37,500 nucleotides of DNA from Sphaeroforma sirkka (GCA_001586965.3 LUCW03001765.1:10001-47500), one strand, 5' to 3'; counted from the stretch's first letter, positions 1 through 30,297 are shown. The notes: generated by a model not told the origin, from the sequence alone. Program-made: numbers and translations.

Positions 1-177
1 GAGTTTTCTTCGCATCAGCTCAAACCAGGTGAATATATCAATAACACCTCACTTTTGAAACATTCTCCTTCAATCTACAATTCAGATTTCTCCTGTTTTC
101 CGAGCTCGGCTCGTGTGCCAGTAAATGTACCGTTATGTTTGTTAAGTCGACTCTCGCATATACCAATTCGTAGGCAG

Positions 178-1802
178 CATATGCAAGACACACAACGGGA
201 CGGAGATGGTGTGCACGCGGCCCACGCTCGAGAAAGTACGTGGAGCTCTATCTCAAACGCAGTGCTACACCTACTTATCCGAAGGATGCCATGGCCATTA
301 TGTTCATGCTGGATATATCTCCTGGTATGCGCGTATTGGAGGCCGGTAGTGGCAGTGGGGCACTGAGCCTATACCTCGCAAGGTGTGTGGGTGAACGAGG
401 GTGTGTCGTCAGTGTGGAGAAGAGGGAAGACCACAGTTTGGCTGCGAGAGCTAACTATAGCTTGTGGGCGATGGCACACTCGTTTCCAGATAGTATTGTG
501 GACTGGCATGTGGGCGATATGAGCGTGGATACCAAAGGTATGAGTTTGATCGTAGCCTGCTGGAAAGTATCCATTCACAGTTTGTCTCCCGTAGAGGCAT
601 GCTTCATAATATGTTGATATTTGCAGCGAGTTTCGATCCAATTTGAGTTCTGATGTGTTTCCTTACTAGACACTTTTAATTTAGTTTATGTGACTGCATA
701 TGGCTCAAATCGCATTATACTCAAGTCCACGGTACAGGACACTCTCTTGATGCGACATCTTTCCATAACTCGGCTGTTTGAAAGCCCTCACCCAAAATAT
801 ATTACACACACACCAACAAGTGTATCAGAAGCCAACACTCCGTGTAAAAATGTTTTGGCTCATAGACTTTATCTATGCAGACCAATTTCTGTGGGGAGCA
901 GTGTGCATGAAACTTTACAATACAGGCAACCGAATAAATCACTACTTTGAACAATCTGCTAACAGAAAATATAGAAACATTACGGCCATCAGAGATTATC
1001 AGAGCCAAAAAACTGTCCAAGGAATTGACTGACGAGAGTTTCGATGGTGTGGCATTGGACATGGCGGAACCAGGGCCCAGCCTCGCGACAGTCGCACGCG
1101 TACTGAAACCAGGACGTTTTCTGGTGTGCTACCTCCCTAACATAACTCAGGTAACCCCAATTCTGAAGTGTGGTGATTCCACTTTTGTATTTATTCCGTA
1201 CAAGAAGCGAATGCATTTGTATATTATGGAGCGCGAGTCAATGTACTGTTCACGGTAGATGCGCTTGTCCTAAATCTACATATCGTCCCGGTCTCAAATG
1301 AACAGTCGTTCTGAAAAGTATGATTAGTGAGACAAAATGCATGGCGCAGCTGAATCCATTTCGATGAGGTAGTTGTCAAGTGACCTTTTATGTATAATTC
1401 ATAGAATGGGGCTCGCGCAGCTGAGCATGTGGCCATATTCCGTTTTTCCCACATGTAAATGTCATCTCTGTTCGGAGTTATATACAAAGGTTCAACACGT
1501 CAACCCGACCATCGTGAAATGCATATTAAGAGATGTAACCAACCACACAGGTACTTCAAACATTGAGTATGGTGAAGATACAAAACTTGAATTTACAAGT
1601 GGTACGCACAGTAGAGTGTCAGATGCGGAATTGGACCTTCGAACCCAATCCTCGGATAGTAACCAAAGCCATGCGTCTTAAGGAGGATTTGCCAGAACAG
1701 ATTATCACTGTTGCCCGCCCATCGCATGCGCAGGATACACACACAGGTACAATTCGGTATGCTATCGCGGACTTTAGCATAGTGTTGTCTGCTCATACGT
1801 GA
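178..1802 (+). CDS. TRMT61B-like tRNA (adenine-58-N1)-methyltransferase, 5'-incomplete, three 3' exons
   Basis: SAM-dependent methyltransferase resembling the mitochondrial TRMT61B/TrmI group, which makes 1-methyladenosine at tRNA position 58. Proposed exons are about 178-537, 966-1150 and 1551-1802. Intron phases agree (phase 1, then 0), and donors are GTATGA and GTAACC. The second exon start could also be 975 or 993. Visible motifs, in order: RPTLEKYVELYLKR followed by TPTYPKDA (substrate-entry region), SAM motif I VLEAGSGSGALSLYLAR, acidic SVEKREDH after the next strand, FDGVALDM (motif IV region), YLPNITQ, and a C-terminal VARPSH with DTHTGT. The order and spacing match TRMT61B better than TRMT61A. 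Joining RPTLEK to YVELYLKR needs removal of one base near 231-237 (an AAA run), so the copy is either frameshifted or carries a sequence error. Upstream exons lie before the window or are unrecognised in 1-177. The subfamily call is from remembered family motifs. Confidence 0.8.
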
Positions 1803-1832
1803 ACTTTTTTTTTTTGTATGTATAACTTTCTG

Positions 1833-1836
<4 letters not shown>

Positions 1837-1864
<28 letters not shown>

Positions 1865-2130
1865 ATGTCAGTGTCTGTGTCTGTGTCTGTATGTCTGTGT
1901 CTGTGTCTGTATGTCTGTATGTCTGTATCTTTGTATGTACGTGTAATATATATATATATATAAATGTCTGTATGTCTGTGTCTGTGTCTGTATGTCTGTA
2001 TGTCTGTATCTATGTATGTATGTGTAATATATATATATATATGTAAGTATGTATGTATGTATGTATGTATGTATATAAATATAATATATGTATATATATA
2101 TATGTGTGTGTGTGCGTGGGCGTGGGCGTT
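1837..2130. repeat. Compound microsatellite: (TA)n, TGTCTG, TATG and TG arrays
   Basis: Starts with a pure (TA) tract at 1837-1864, then two successive blocks of TGTCTG/TGTATG repeats (about 1868-1950 and 1966-2030), each closed by a short (TA) run, then (GTAT)n and (TG)n. The two TGTCTG blocks look like a duplicated unit of roughly 80 bp. Open frames through it on both strands are low-complexity artefacts. Confidence 0.9.
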
Positions 2131-2919
2131 GGCCTTGGCGTATATTTATGTATATGTTTTTACGAACAAATCGCACTTCTGCTACTGTGATATCTATATC
2201 ATTATCCGCCCACCAAATTAAGAAGGAATAGTTTGTTCGGACGATGTGCGTCTCGGTGTCTATTATGTTGACTACAAGCGGCTCATCTCACATCTGTAAA
2301 CCTCTCGCTACAATTGCAGCCTTTTTGGTGCAATTCACCAAGACAGCGTAGGCCTGACACGAGCAGTCCGCTATCTCGATGGCTCGTTCGACGCTATCTG
2401 TGCACGGGCAAACATGACCGTCATGATATGATATAAATACCATGTGTCGGAAGGGGCCAGCCTATATGATGATTATGCACCAATAACGCATCAAGCAGAT
2501 CAAGTAGATCAAGCAGATCAAAATGGTATAATTAGCAGCACTGCTGCGAGTATTTATTAATTTTGAGACGAGCCACCGCATTCTGGCTCGAACGCGAGCG
2601 CGTAGGGAAATCCGACATGTCGAATTAAAGTACTGGACACTAAACTACAACTTGAAAGATTTGTGACTTAAACTGACTAGCTTCTCGATTTCGGCCCGTA
2701 TTAGCAGTTGTGCTAGCTTGAGCTTGAGGCACATATAATCCACGCCTTATCATAATTGGTGCGCCGGTAGTTGTCGCGCTCCTCACCTAGTTATATAGCA
2801 CATTTTGAAGCTCGATTCGATTTGCATCTCCGTGCCAACATAGGAATCGTTTCATCGATTAAAATCGTCCACTGGTCAACCGTTCGCACTTTGCACCGGC
2901 CGTGAGACTTACTTTCAGA
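2131..2919. other. Spacer between convergent TRMT61B-like and LTD-CotH genes
   Basis: No gene that I can support. It holds a short 10-11 bp tandem repeat built on AAGCAGATC at about 2490-2521. A TTTATT at 2553-2558, which reads AATAAA on the minus strand, is a possible but distant poly(A) signal for the CotH-like gene ending at 2920. Confidence 0.6.
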
Positions 2920-5493
2920 CTAGAAAGAGCATCCGCTACCTTCGAACCTTGCTTGCTTCTCAATGGATCCACCAGCAGAGCGCTCACCTGTGACCACGTC
3001 TTTGGTATACGAGGTAACCCAGCAATCTGTATAAGCACACTCCTCAACATCTTCACAGTCCAGCTCGACGACGAATCTATTGTCCCACTCCACATCCGCT
3101 ACAACGCTAGGGTCAACTGTCGTAGCCAGTACAACATCTTCCCATTCTGGCTCATAAAAGCGATCCTCATATATATTGTCGGAATCATCCGGATCAACGA
3201 ATTCGTCGAACGGTCTGTTTCTATAGATGTTGATAACCGTCTCAAGCTCGTTATTAACTGGTGAAAACACTGGGTTCACATAAAGCTTGAACTTCGTATC
3301 GTCGTCGTTGACCTCCTCTACGAAGATTGGATCGAACATGATAGGGGGAGGGTCGGCATAAGTATACTCTTGCACGGCATCTGTGATGAAATCGAATTGG
3401 CCCATGACATTGGTATGTGGTGACAGGTTATAGTTCATTTTGACGGGATCAAACTCGGCGGTCGTACTCTCTACGGAATCCCATGCACGAATTCCGAGAA
3501 CATCTCTGTCAACTTTTCCCGACTGGAAAAATGGCTCCAATATGTTGGCATGTTTTGTGATCAAACCCTCAATCGTATCTCGCGCAAAATAGCCTTCCTG
3601 TAGTTCACGAACCTTCTCCTTATATAAAGGGTAGAATTCATCCCTCAATTCGTCATGGAACAGGATCCCTCTAAACAGGTAGTGATCTTGATAACGTTGT
3701 GGTGACGCTGCCTGAGGACCCATATCCATAATCGGCTGCCAACTCGCATCGTAGTCCCAGGGTGTCATGTACCACTTATCTGTTCCGGTTGTACTGTATA
3801 TGTAGCTATTCTTGGCGCTGTGATCTATATCACCACAGAGAACGTTCACGGCCACAAACGTGGCGAGATTGTCCATATCAAAATGCTTGTGGACAGCGTC
3901 GACGAAACTCATGTTGCCCCTATCGTTTAAGTTTTTCAGAACCTCTTGTAGCTTCAGCGTACTCACACTATCTTTAGCTTCTAATCTGTACTCAAATTCA
4001 AACATCGCCTGCTCGTCAGTTTCGTCGATTACTGCGGGCATATTGTCGTACTGGTCCTTCCAATTGAAGTCGAATTCATTCAGTTTATATACGTGTGACT
4101 CTAAGCGATCTCCGCCCAGTGTGCGAGCTGCCTGGCCATGACGATCTAAAGCATCCTCATCTATGTTTTCAAACAGATTGTACCTTCCCATGTTCTGCAC
4201 TTCGATAATTTCTTTTGTCTCTGGGTCCACCACTGTGACGGTCAAATTAGCGACTGTGGTTCTCATGCCATTCCAATGCTTCATCTGTGCGAATTGTTCA
4301 TACAGGGCAGTGGTGATAGCTCCTCCTGTCAACTCCCAAGGCATCTTGACCATATTGAGCCGTTTCAAACCTCTCCATGTCCGTGGTACAATTGTCTTAC
4401 CAATTTTGATATTATAACTCTTGATGCTCGACTCTCTTGAGAACCCTCCCCTGACTGCAACATCGCAATTCACGTCCGTACGGGGTTGTCGATCACTACT
4501 ATTCGCCGCATTAACATTATCGTACCAAAATTCTGGTTCGCCGTCTACATCTATGCTTACAGAACATGGCATGGTCGCTTTAGTTAGGTCTCGACTCGTT
4601 TCATCCTCATTTACATCGTCCCAGGTGCAGTCACACTTCTCATCATTATGAGCTTCCTGAAATTGCCAGCATTCACATTCACTTGAAGATGAGTACACGC
4701 GGAGGTGCACATTCGTTATAGAACCAAATGGTGGATCCTGTACGTAAGCAATGTCTCGATCGTACAACCCTGAAGAGAAATCGACAATCGTAGGCATTGT
4801 GATCTCGTCTGTGAATACATTTTTACTGAACGGAGTCTGGGTGCTAGTAGCAGTCCAGTCGCCACTCTCAGTTTTGGCGTAACTATGTCCAGCGACATAC
4901 GCAACGTTATTCCAGTCAGCCACATCCACTATATCACCATTCGGGTCCACCAGTTCCAGATGGCCTGAGGTCTTGATTCCATAAGGCAATTTACAATTGC
5001 CATTTTGATACTCTGGATTTACTGCATCTTCGTCTACTAATAGGAGATAATGTTTTGCATCGATGGTGCCGCAATCGCCGGTAAAATAATACATCTCGTC
5101 GTCACTAACTAGTGCGAATCCAGACAAATCTATTGAGTTTTCTTGTGGATTGTACAGCTCCACCCAGTCCATAGCACCTGAATTGATCTCGGACAACTCC
5201 GGAGATAGGACAGTAGTGTTGGAGCTTACAGGTACTGGGTTGGAGGTTGCAGTAGGCGCTAAGGCTGAGTTTTCGGATACTAAAGTAGAGCCGACAGTTG
5301 TATTCAGCGTAGAGGTCGAAATAGGCAAACTGGGCTCTTCAGCGTAAGCAGTGACAATAAGCCCTTCGGTAGAATTTACAGGTGCCGACGTTGTCGCTTC
5401 AGTTGTCAGGGCAGTGCCAACAGGCTGTGCCAGCCCACTTGACAATGCTGACAGCCATATGGCTATACATTGAAGTGTTTGTGAACTTGACAT
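2920..5493 (-). CDS. Secreted LTD-CotH protein: lamin-tail domain plus CotH kinase-like domain
   Basis: Intact single-exon gene of 857 aa. Residues 1-22 look like a signal peptide (hydrophobic stretch ending SGLAQ). A Ser/Thr-rich linker follows to about residue 98. A lamin-tail-type beta domain spans about 101-200 (MDWVELYNP, IDLSGFALVSDDE, DPNGDIVDVADW). The CotH kinase-like domain spans about 345-680, with RGGFSRESSIKSY (348-360), MGRYNLFENID (435-445), DIDHSAKN (555-562) and PWDYD (578-582). The last two hold the Asp residues expected of the atypical CotH kinase fold. CotH proteins are atypical kinases of bacterial spore coats and are also found as surface invasins in Mucorales fungi; LTD-CotH fusions are common in bacteria. 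The C-terminal 180 residues are acidic and Cys-containing, without a recognised domain or membrane anchor. The start is supported by the signal peptide and an upstream TATA-like box. Substrate and biological role here are unknown. Confidence 0.88.
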   Translation of the reverse strand: MSSSQTLQCIAIWLSALSSGLAQPVGTALTTEATTSAPVNSTEGLIVTAYAEEPSLPISTSTLNTTVGSTLVSENSALAPTATSNPVPVSSNTTVLSPELSEINSGAMDWVELYNPQENSIDLSGFALVSDDEMYYFTGDCGTIDAKHYLLLVDEDAVNPEYQNGNCKLPYGIKTSGHLELVDPNGDIVDVADWNNVAYVAGHSYAKTESGDWTATSTQTPFSKNVFTDEITMPTIVDFSSGLYDRDIAYVQDPPFGSITNVHLRVYSSSSECECWQFQEAHNDEKCDCTWDDVNEDETSRDLTKATMPCSVSIDVDGEPEFWYDNVNAANSSDRQPRTDVNCDVAVRGGFSRESSIKSYNIKIGKTIVPRTWRGLKRLNMVKMPWELTGGAITTALYEQFAQMKHWNGMRTTVANLTVTVVDPETKEIIEVQNMGRYNLFENIDEDALDRHGQAARTLGGDRLESHVYKLNEFDFNWKDQYDNMPAVIDETDEQAMFEFEYRLEAKDSVSTLKLQEVLKNLNDRGNMSFVDAVHKHFDMDNLATFVAVNVLCGDIDHSAKNSYIYSTTGTDKWYMTPWDYDASWQPIMDMGPQAASPQRYQDHYLFRGILFHDELRDEFYPLYKEKVRELQEGYFARDTIEGLITKHANILEPFFQSGKVDRDVLGIRAWDSVESTTAEFDPVKMNYNLSPHTNVMGQFDFITDAVQEYTYADPPPIMFDPIFVEEVNDDDTKFKLYVNPVFSPVNNELETVINIYRNRPFDEFVDPDDSDNIYEDRFYEPEWEDVVLATTVDPSVVADVEWDNRFVVELDCEDVEECAYTDCWVTSYTKDVVTGERSAGGSIEKQARFEGSGCSF

Positions 5494-5559
5494 CTCAAAG
5501 ATGTAGCTCTCACTGTAAGTGTTCCTTCTGTTCTGATGCGCTCAAAGCAAATTAGTGTG

Positions 5560-5567
5560 TATTTATG
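5560..5567 (-). promoter_or_regulatory. TATA-like box of the LTD-CotH gene
   Basis: Reads CATAAATA on the minus strand, ending 67 nt before the ATG at 5493. The same placement is seen upstream of two other minus-strand genes in the window. Confidence 0.5.
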
Positions 5568-6098
5568 CAGCCATCCAAGACGGAATATTACACAAGAGAT
5601 AGAGTATTTGTTTAGTCCGATGACGAAGGTGAAGTGGGTTTTCTCCCCATTCTCATTGATTGACTGATGGACTACTGATGGAGGCCTCTCCCTCTGCTAC
5701 TAGAGAGAGAGCGCCCAAGCCCCCGGCTCAGACCCAGGGGTGGCCTGTGGACCGTGGAACCGAAGAAGTATTTTCTTTTTAGAAAATCTAAACTTCAGGA
5801 TTATCACAGAGTCAGGGAGTCAATGAGTCACAATTCACAGAAACACATGTGTGCGAGTCTAAATCACACTGTCCTAAGTCCAGGACTCAATGGCCCAGGA
5901 ATGGCCAGGATGTAGGTTGTGGCCTCACTGGTCTGTATTTTGGCAACAAGTCAGTGAGTCACAAACTCACAATGCCACAGAGTTGCAGACCCAGACGGCC
6001 ACTCAGGCCCTACTAGGCGGTCAGGGCCCAGGGACCAGGCCCAGGGACCAGGGCCACGAGTCCTAACTTACAACTCGCAGGCTAACCGCTAAACATCA

Positions 6099-6121
6099 AA
6101 ACGGTTTCCGGTTAACCGTTT
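6099..6121. repeat. Short inverted repeat with AAACGG core
   Basis: Arms AAACGGTT (6099-6106) and AACCGTTT (6114-6121) are perfect complements around a 7-nt loop. A second palindrome with the same core lies at 6359-6380. Confidence 0.6.
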
Positions 6122-6358
6122 ATAAATAAAAAAATGAACGTTTACGGTCTACTTTTATTATATCATCTGCCCCACTACTATGCAATGGGGTGCATTTTCT
6201 AGGTGCCACAGTTTGTCCCTGCGCGAAATCGCTCTGTTGGCGCCTTAAAGAAGCTGCGACTGGGACGGTCGTGACAGATTCTAACTAGTCCATTTCGTTT
6301 CAAATGGGTCTAAATTCAAAATACAATATATTAAAATTTTGTTTGTAAATTTGCCCTC

Positions 6359-6380
6359 AATAAACGGTCATCCGTTTATT
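6359..6380. repeat. Short inverted repeat with AAACGG core (second)
   Basis: Arms AATAAACGG (6359-6367) and CCGTTTATT (6372-6380) are perfect complements around a 4-nt TCAT loop. Confidence 0.6.
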
Positions 6381-8009
6381 TAAACCATGAAAGTATACGT
6401 ATACGGTCATGTTTAATGCCTAGTAGTTTAAATAGTAAATACCCTGACCGGATTGACGTTAGCTCATTGTGGTACAGCCTCACAGGCTGTCAGCAGTTCA
6501 GCACTCAGCAGTGTGAGTGACTGACTCTGAGGGCTGGAGGGCACAGTCGACCCCTAAGGGCCCTAACAAGTCACAGGAGTTACCGGAGTCAGAACTCAGA
6601 ACTTAGAACTCCTAGCTGAGCAGGCTGAGTTTCGAGTCTCGAGTCTCGAGCCTCGACTCGAGGTCCGAGACTCCGGAGACTTGGGAGTCTATTTTGTATT
6701 TTTATCAGACACCTATCAACATGTGTGTGTGTGACTGACTGTGTGTATGCCTGTATGTAGTATGTTCTGGCTTCTGAGACTCGGAAGACCTGAGTTCTGA
6801 GTTCTGAGTTCTGAGTTCTGACTACACAATTCTATTTATAATTATATATTTATTTAAAAAAAAGGAAAATTGTAGTCATTCATTTGTTGATTGTTCAGTG
6901 TTCTCTGTTCTCACTTCTCAGTGTTCTGCCTTGGCTTTTATCACAAAAATATTCATTAAACAATGACCAAACAAGAGCAAGAAGATTAGTAGAGAGTACT
7001 CTAGGTATACCTAAAAAAAAAACAAGGCAATGCATATTTCCAATTTTGAATTTCCATGTGCCCAACTGCCCAACTGTCCGAGTTATTTTTTAAAACACAA
7101 AAATATAGTTAAACTCCAAGTCACCAATTCGGCAATGCCGAGGTACGCGACTGATATTCAAAAACATCTAATTTGTTTTGTCAATTGTAATTATTTGCTC
7201 ATTTGACTTTTTTATGATATTTTTTAAAACAAAAGATGTACTGTTTTTATTTTATTCTATTTTTTTTTAAACCAAATGTTTTCACTCTGACTGAACTTCA
7301 TGAGTCTGGACTCTGGAGTCAGAACTTTAGTCAACCAGAAACTGGTATTATTGAATATTTATTTTCAATAGTCAAAAACCCCAAATATGTATTTATATAT
7401 GATATCCTTCAGGCTGGCTTCAATTTGATTCATAAGAAAAGTCAAAGAGCGGGATTTGCATTCGTGAGTCGTGTGTATGACGTCGTAAATCGATACTCTT
7501 CAATAGTCTTCCTATATTTCCCACGTTCTTTATTGTTAAAAAAAAAACCCTGAAATCGTTTATGTATGACGATTATTTCTGAACACTAATGAATAAGCAC
7601 TCAACAAATAAAAGCGAATATTTAGGGTACAACACGTTCAAATTCACACTTCACAGTTCACACGTTAAAAATACAAACTCCCCAAAGGGCTTAAACCCAA
7701 GGCATTACATATCATCTTCACAACGTGTCAAAGGATGCCATCTACACATTGTATTTTCTAAAAAGTGAAATACTCGTTGCCGCATAATCATTCAAGAGCT
7801 CAACAGGTTTGAGGCTACACCTCGAGCAGTACTGAATCTTACAAAAGAGAGACCCCCAATATGGATTTTAACTCGACAAGAAACTAGGATTAGCCGGTAT
7901 ATAACCGAACATCTATGACTTGATGGTATGCATCACAAACCTCTGTGCCTGGTAATGATGTAGTGTTCTCACACCGCATATGTACTACGGCTAATTCGAG
8001 CTGTCAGTA

Positions 8010-8227
8010 TATGCAATATAAAATTTAAATTAAATACTACGTTGGTCATGACTTTTTTAATACATGGAATTATTCCATACTTTAATCTAATGTTCAAGAG
8101 TGTGAAAGCGAGCTAATGTGAATATGTTACATAAATTTAGTCACATCCGTCATCGTCAACGGGTGCATTTGCAAAGTTAAGATGTGGATGACAATACTAC
8201 TATATATATTTCTATATTCCCTTATGA

Positions 8228-8271
<44 letters not shown>

Positions 8272-8490
8272 GTATATGCAAAATAAATTTTAAATTAAAT
8301 ACTACAATGGTCATGACTTTCTTAATACATGGGATAATTCCATACTTTAATCTAATGTGCAAGAGTGTGAAAGCAAACTAATGTGAATATGTTACATAAA
8401 TTTAGTCACATCCGTCATCGTTAACAGGTGCATTTGCAAAGTTAAGATGTGGATGATAATACTACTATATATATTTCTATATTCCTTATA
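8010..8490. repeat. Diverged tandem duplication, offset 265 bp, separated by a (TA)n tract
   Basis: Copy 1 (about 8010-8222) and copy 2 (about 8273-8490) share long near-identical stretches. Examples are the stretch around GGTCATGACTTT, the one around CCATACTTTAATCTAATG, and the one around GTTACATAAATTTAGTCACA. They differ by scattered substitutions. A (TA) run at about 8228-8271 lies between them. Confidence 0.9.
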
Positions 8491-10843
<2,353 letters not shown>

Positions 10844-10849
10844 TTTATT
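10844..10849 (-). terminator. Candidate poly(A) signal of the La gene
   Basis: TTTATT on the plus strand reads AATAAA in the direction of the La gene, about 186 nt past its stop codon. Confidence 0.45.
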
Positions 10850-11034
10850 TAGCAAAGGAGGATCAAACGTCGCCGACATCCCCAACCGCGACGATTCTAT
10901 AAGCAAAAGTACTTCCGTGTTTCTAATTTACTGTCACCCAGCCGCCCGAGCCGTTGGGCACAACCAACGAATGTTCATCCACGTCGCACGGAACGACGTA
11001 GTGACTGGGTGATACAACACCAAACCGACGTCAG

Positions 11035-15843
<4,809 letters not shown>

Positions 15844-15908
15844 GTTGGATATGCGTTGTTTCGTAGGATAGGAACGGTGTATATGTGGATGTTTGAACAG
15901 CGATAGAT

Positions 15909-15916
15909 TTTATATA
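15909..15916 (-). promoter_or_regulatory. TATA-like box of the La gene
   Basis: Reads TATATAAA on the minus strand, 66 nt before the ATG at 15843. Confidence 0.5.
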
Positions 15917-15929
15917 TAATATAGTATTC

Positions 15930-18520
15930 TACTACAACAATCGAACACGTTGACGCACGCACGTTTTACATATTTATTTACTAATATTATAAAATGCCCA
16001 CGATTTTGGACAAAACGTCAAATATACCTCGTGTGGGACAGTGGGGGTGACCACGAAATCTCACTGAAGTCCGAATCTCTTGATCACTTGGGTCAGTTTT
16101 GTAGCCTCGTGTAGGACAAGAATCTCTAAATGAAGTGTACTCTCTGGAGTCTGGACTCCCTCTAGAAAGACCTTGTCTCTCTCTAGAGGCTAGTAGAGAC
16201 TGATTTGGGCTGGCGCAAGGCCCAAAAAAAGCGAATTTATGTATTTGCTGCAAGTTTGTAAGTCCAAAACGTACCTCAAGTCCAATAATACTACGGGGTG
16301 GGGTGGGGACTGGGGATTTGGGGGCGCCAAGCTGCCAAGCCGCCAACCACAGAATCAAATCCGAACCGCCTAATAGGCGGGAATCGAGATTAGAATATGG
16401 GGTTTAATTTACACAATAGTCCCCACTCCCCAGTCACCCAGACTCTCAGAGAGAGTCTCCGAGACCCCCAGTTGGCCAGCGACTCCCCAACTCCCCAGTC
16501 CCCACATGACCACGTGTGTCGTCGAGAGAATTTTTTTATTATTATTTTTTTTAAATTGTATAACTAAAACAAAAACTACTGCCCATGGCAGTATGAATGT
16601 AGACCTATATTTTTTAAATGTAGCTTATGCCCGGCCTCAGGCCTGAGCGGGCCCATCCTCAATAAGTTGGACGTACACGAGAAGTAAACGCTTGATTTTT
16701 ATCGGTAACTTTTGATCAATAAAGTTTTTTAACTCTTTTATTTGGGACAAAGTGATTGTCAAATTTTTCACATGTGCACTCGATAAGTTGTCCTACCCTT
16801 GCAACTTTGGGCCACAAAAAATCAGAATCTTTAAAATATAAGGTACAAGTTGTAAATATATTTATATTCAAAAAAAGATAATAAAGTTTCTCACACGTGT
16901 AAACTGTATTAACTGTGAAGTGTCATCACATTTTGAACAGACCAATGAACAGGCGTTTCTACAGGTCCCGTTCTATTGGTTGTTTAGATTCGACTTTGGT
17001 GATGTCAACTGACAAATGTCAACCCCTGCAGATATATGCCCAAAATTTTCGCATACACACACCATCACAGGATTTTAATTTCCCTTCGGAGAATATAATA
17101 TGGCTGAACTAAGGTGCATGGGCCTGAGGGGTTGGGGCGCGGGGCCCCCGGGGGGAAAGGGAAATAGAAATCATGAAATGGACAGTGTGGTACTGTGACT
17201 GGTAACTGGTGGGGAGAGTGGTGACTGGGGTGGGGTGACTGGTGACTGGTGAGTAACTGAGTGGTGACTTGAGAAGTGTGATGAGTGTGAGACTGTGAAC
17301 TTGTGAAGTGTGAGTGTACTGAATACCGAGTACTTAGTCTGTAGTCTGTACTCTTAATTCAGTCTCCAGTTTCCTCGTGTATTTTTCTAAGAAGCGTACT
17401 GAACTCCAGTTTGCAATTTTGATTATAATTGGCTGAATTTTCACACTTTTAAAATTCTGACCGACATCAGCCAATGCGTTTTGTGTATCTGGCAAGTATC
17501 AGTTTCGATTTATCAAAATTTAATGAAACCAAGCCTTCATTAGTTGATTTTAAAGTGCTCTGGGAGATAAATTTACCACATCTGGAGCGATCTAATATGT
17601 TATGAAGGTTTAGATTATCGATTCCGTTGTTATGCTGCGCCTCTCTACTCTAATTATCACTGGAGATTGGATATATTTTTTTAGCCCCAAATGATCGAAT
17701 CTTAATTGCCGCACTATAGGGTCACCCATTGTTTTAATTGGCGTTGTCTATTTAATTGTGTGGAAATAAGTCGCTGATTTCCGGGTGTCCCCACAACCTC
17801 TGTGGCACTTCTGGGTTGAATATACTCTAAATATACTCATACTCTGCTTAGTCAGTGGACTAAAAAAACTGTATGTACCAACCAAAAACGTCATGACTCG
17901 ATATGACAAATTTATCTATGTACAGCAGTTTTTTTGTTTTAGGGGGTCCGACTCCTGGGGAGGGTGTTTTTTAAATTTTTTTTTTGAACAAGCATGAACA
18001 AGCAGTGTACCACTACTCTCTCGGAGTAGAGGCTGGGTCTGGGTCTCTGGAGTCTGGAATCTTCTGCCACTTGGGGGCCTTGCCCGTGGCCGCCTCTCTA
18101 CTAAATAGTACATAGAGAGTAGGCCCCAGGGGTCTGGGCCTGGGCCTGGGCCCTGGGCCCTGGGCCCTGGCCCCTGGCCCCTGGCTGCGGTGTCCCACTC
18201 TGAGTAACGGACTCAGCTCCTGTCAAATCACAAATCACAAAACGATCTCTATCATTCATTTTAATTTTTACTATAACTGTACTGATAAGTTTTTTTTCAA
18301 TCGCACTCGCGAACATCGGATCACACAAGAAGTAGGGGTTACGTGTGCGTAGTTACATATGTACATACCCTTTTTTTTTAAACTATAACATTGCGATATT
18401 ATCCGATTTCTCCGTCATATATCTCTTACATGCATCTCAGCTTGAGCTTGTATTAGCGTGCAACATACCTTACCCATAGACGTCATCTAAGCCCACTTCC
18501 GATCGCGCACTTCACACATA
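15930..18520. other. Spacer between the divergent La and TMEM63 genes; GAGTC/GGCCC-rich
   Basis: No gene seen. The block at about 16040-16520 is rich in GACTC/GAGTC and CCCCA words. At 17180-17350 there is an irregular GTGACTG array. At 18000-18190 there are CTCTC and GGGCCT arrays. The vocabulary resembles the spacer at 5690-6850 and differs from the genes. Open frames here show no domain or splice support. Confidence 0.55.
18130..18183. repeat. GGGCCT/GGGCCC hexanucleotide array
   Basis: Consecutive 6-7 nt units (GGGCCT, GGGCCC, then GGCCCCT) repeat about eight times. It is the most G+C-rich stretch of the spacer and is self-complementary. Confidence 0.75.
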
Positions 18521-18526
18521 ACCAAC

Positions 18527-30205
<11,679 letters not shown>

Positions 30206-30297
30206 AAAGTACACGTTTGAAATGGAAATACTTATGTGCAATAGTATATGCGCGTATCTGTGTGTAGGAAGGGCTGTGTTTGTAACATGACAGATGA

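Larger units (their letters stand above)
5570..8009. other. Spacer with GAGTC/GGCCC-rich low-coding block
   Basis: From about 5690 to 6850 the sequence is crowded with GAGTC/GACTC and GGCCC/CCAGG words, including runs such as CTCGAGTCTCGAG near 6640 and repeated GAGTTCT near 6790. From about 6850 to 8009 it becomes A+T-rich with homopolymers. No frame shows a recognisable domain; an open frame at 7236-7553 is not recognised and has no supporting signals. I see no gene. Confidence 0.55.

Noticed and set aside
2234..2560. A plus-strand frame reading VRLGVYYVDYKR, then other protein-like stretches, suggesting a glycoside hydrolase family 1 C-terminus.
   Set aside because: Several in-frame stops occur in about 108 codons, near chance expectation; only one short motif resembles the family and nothing else of the domain is nearby.
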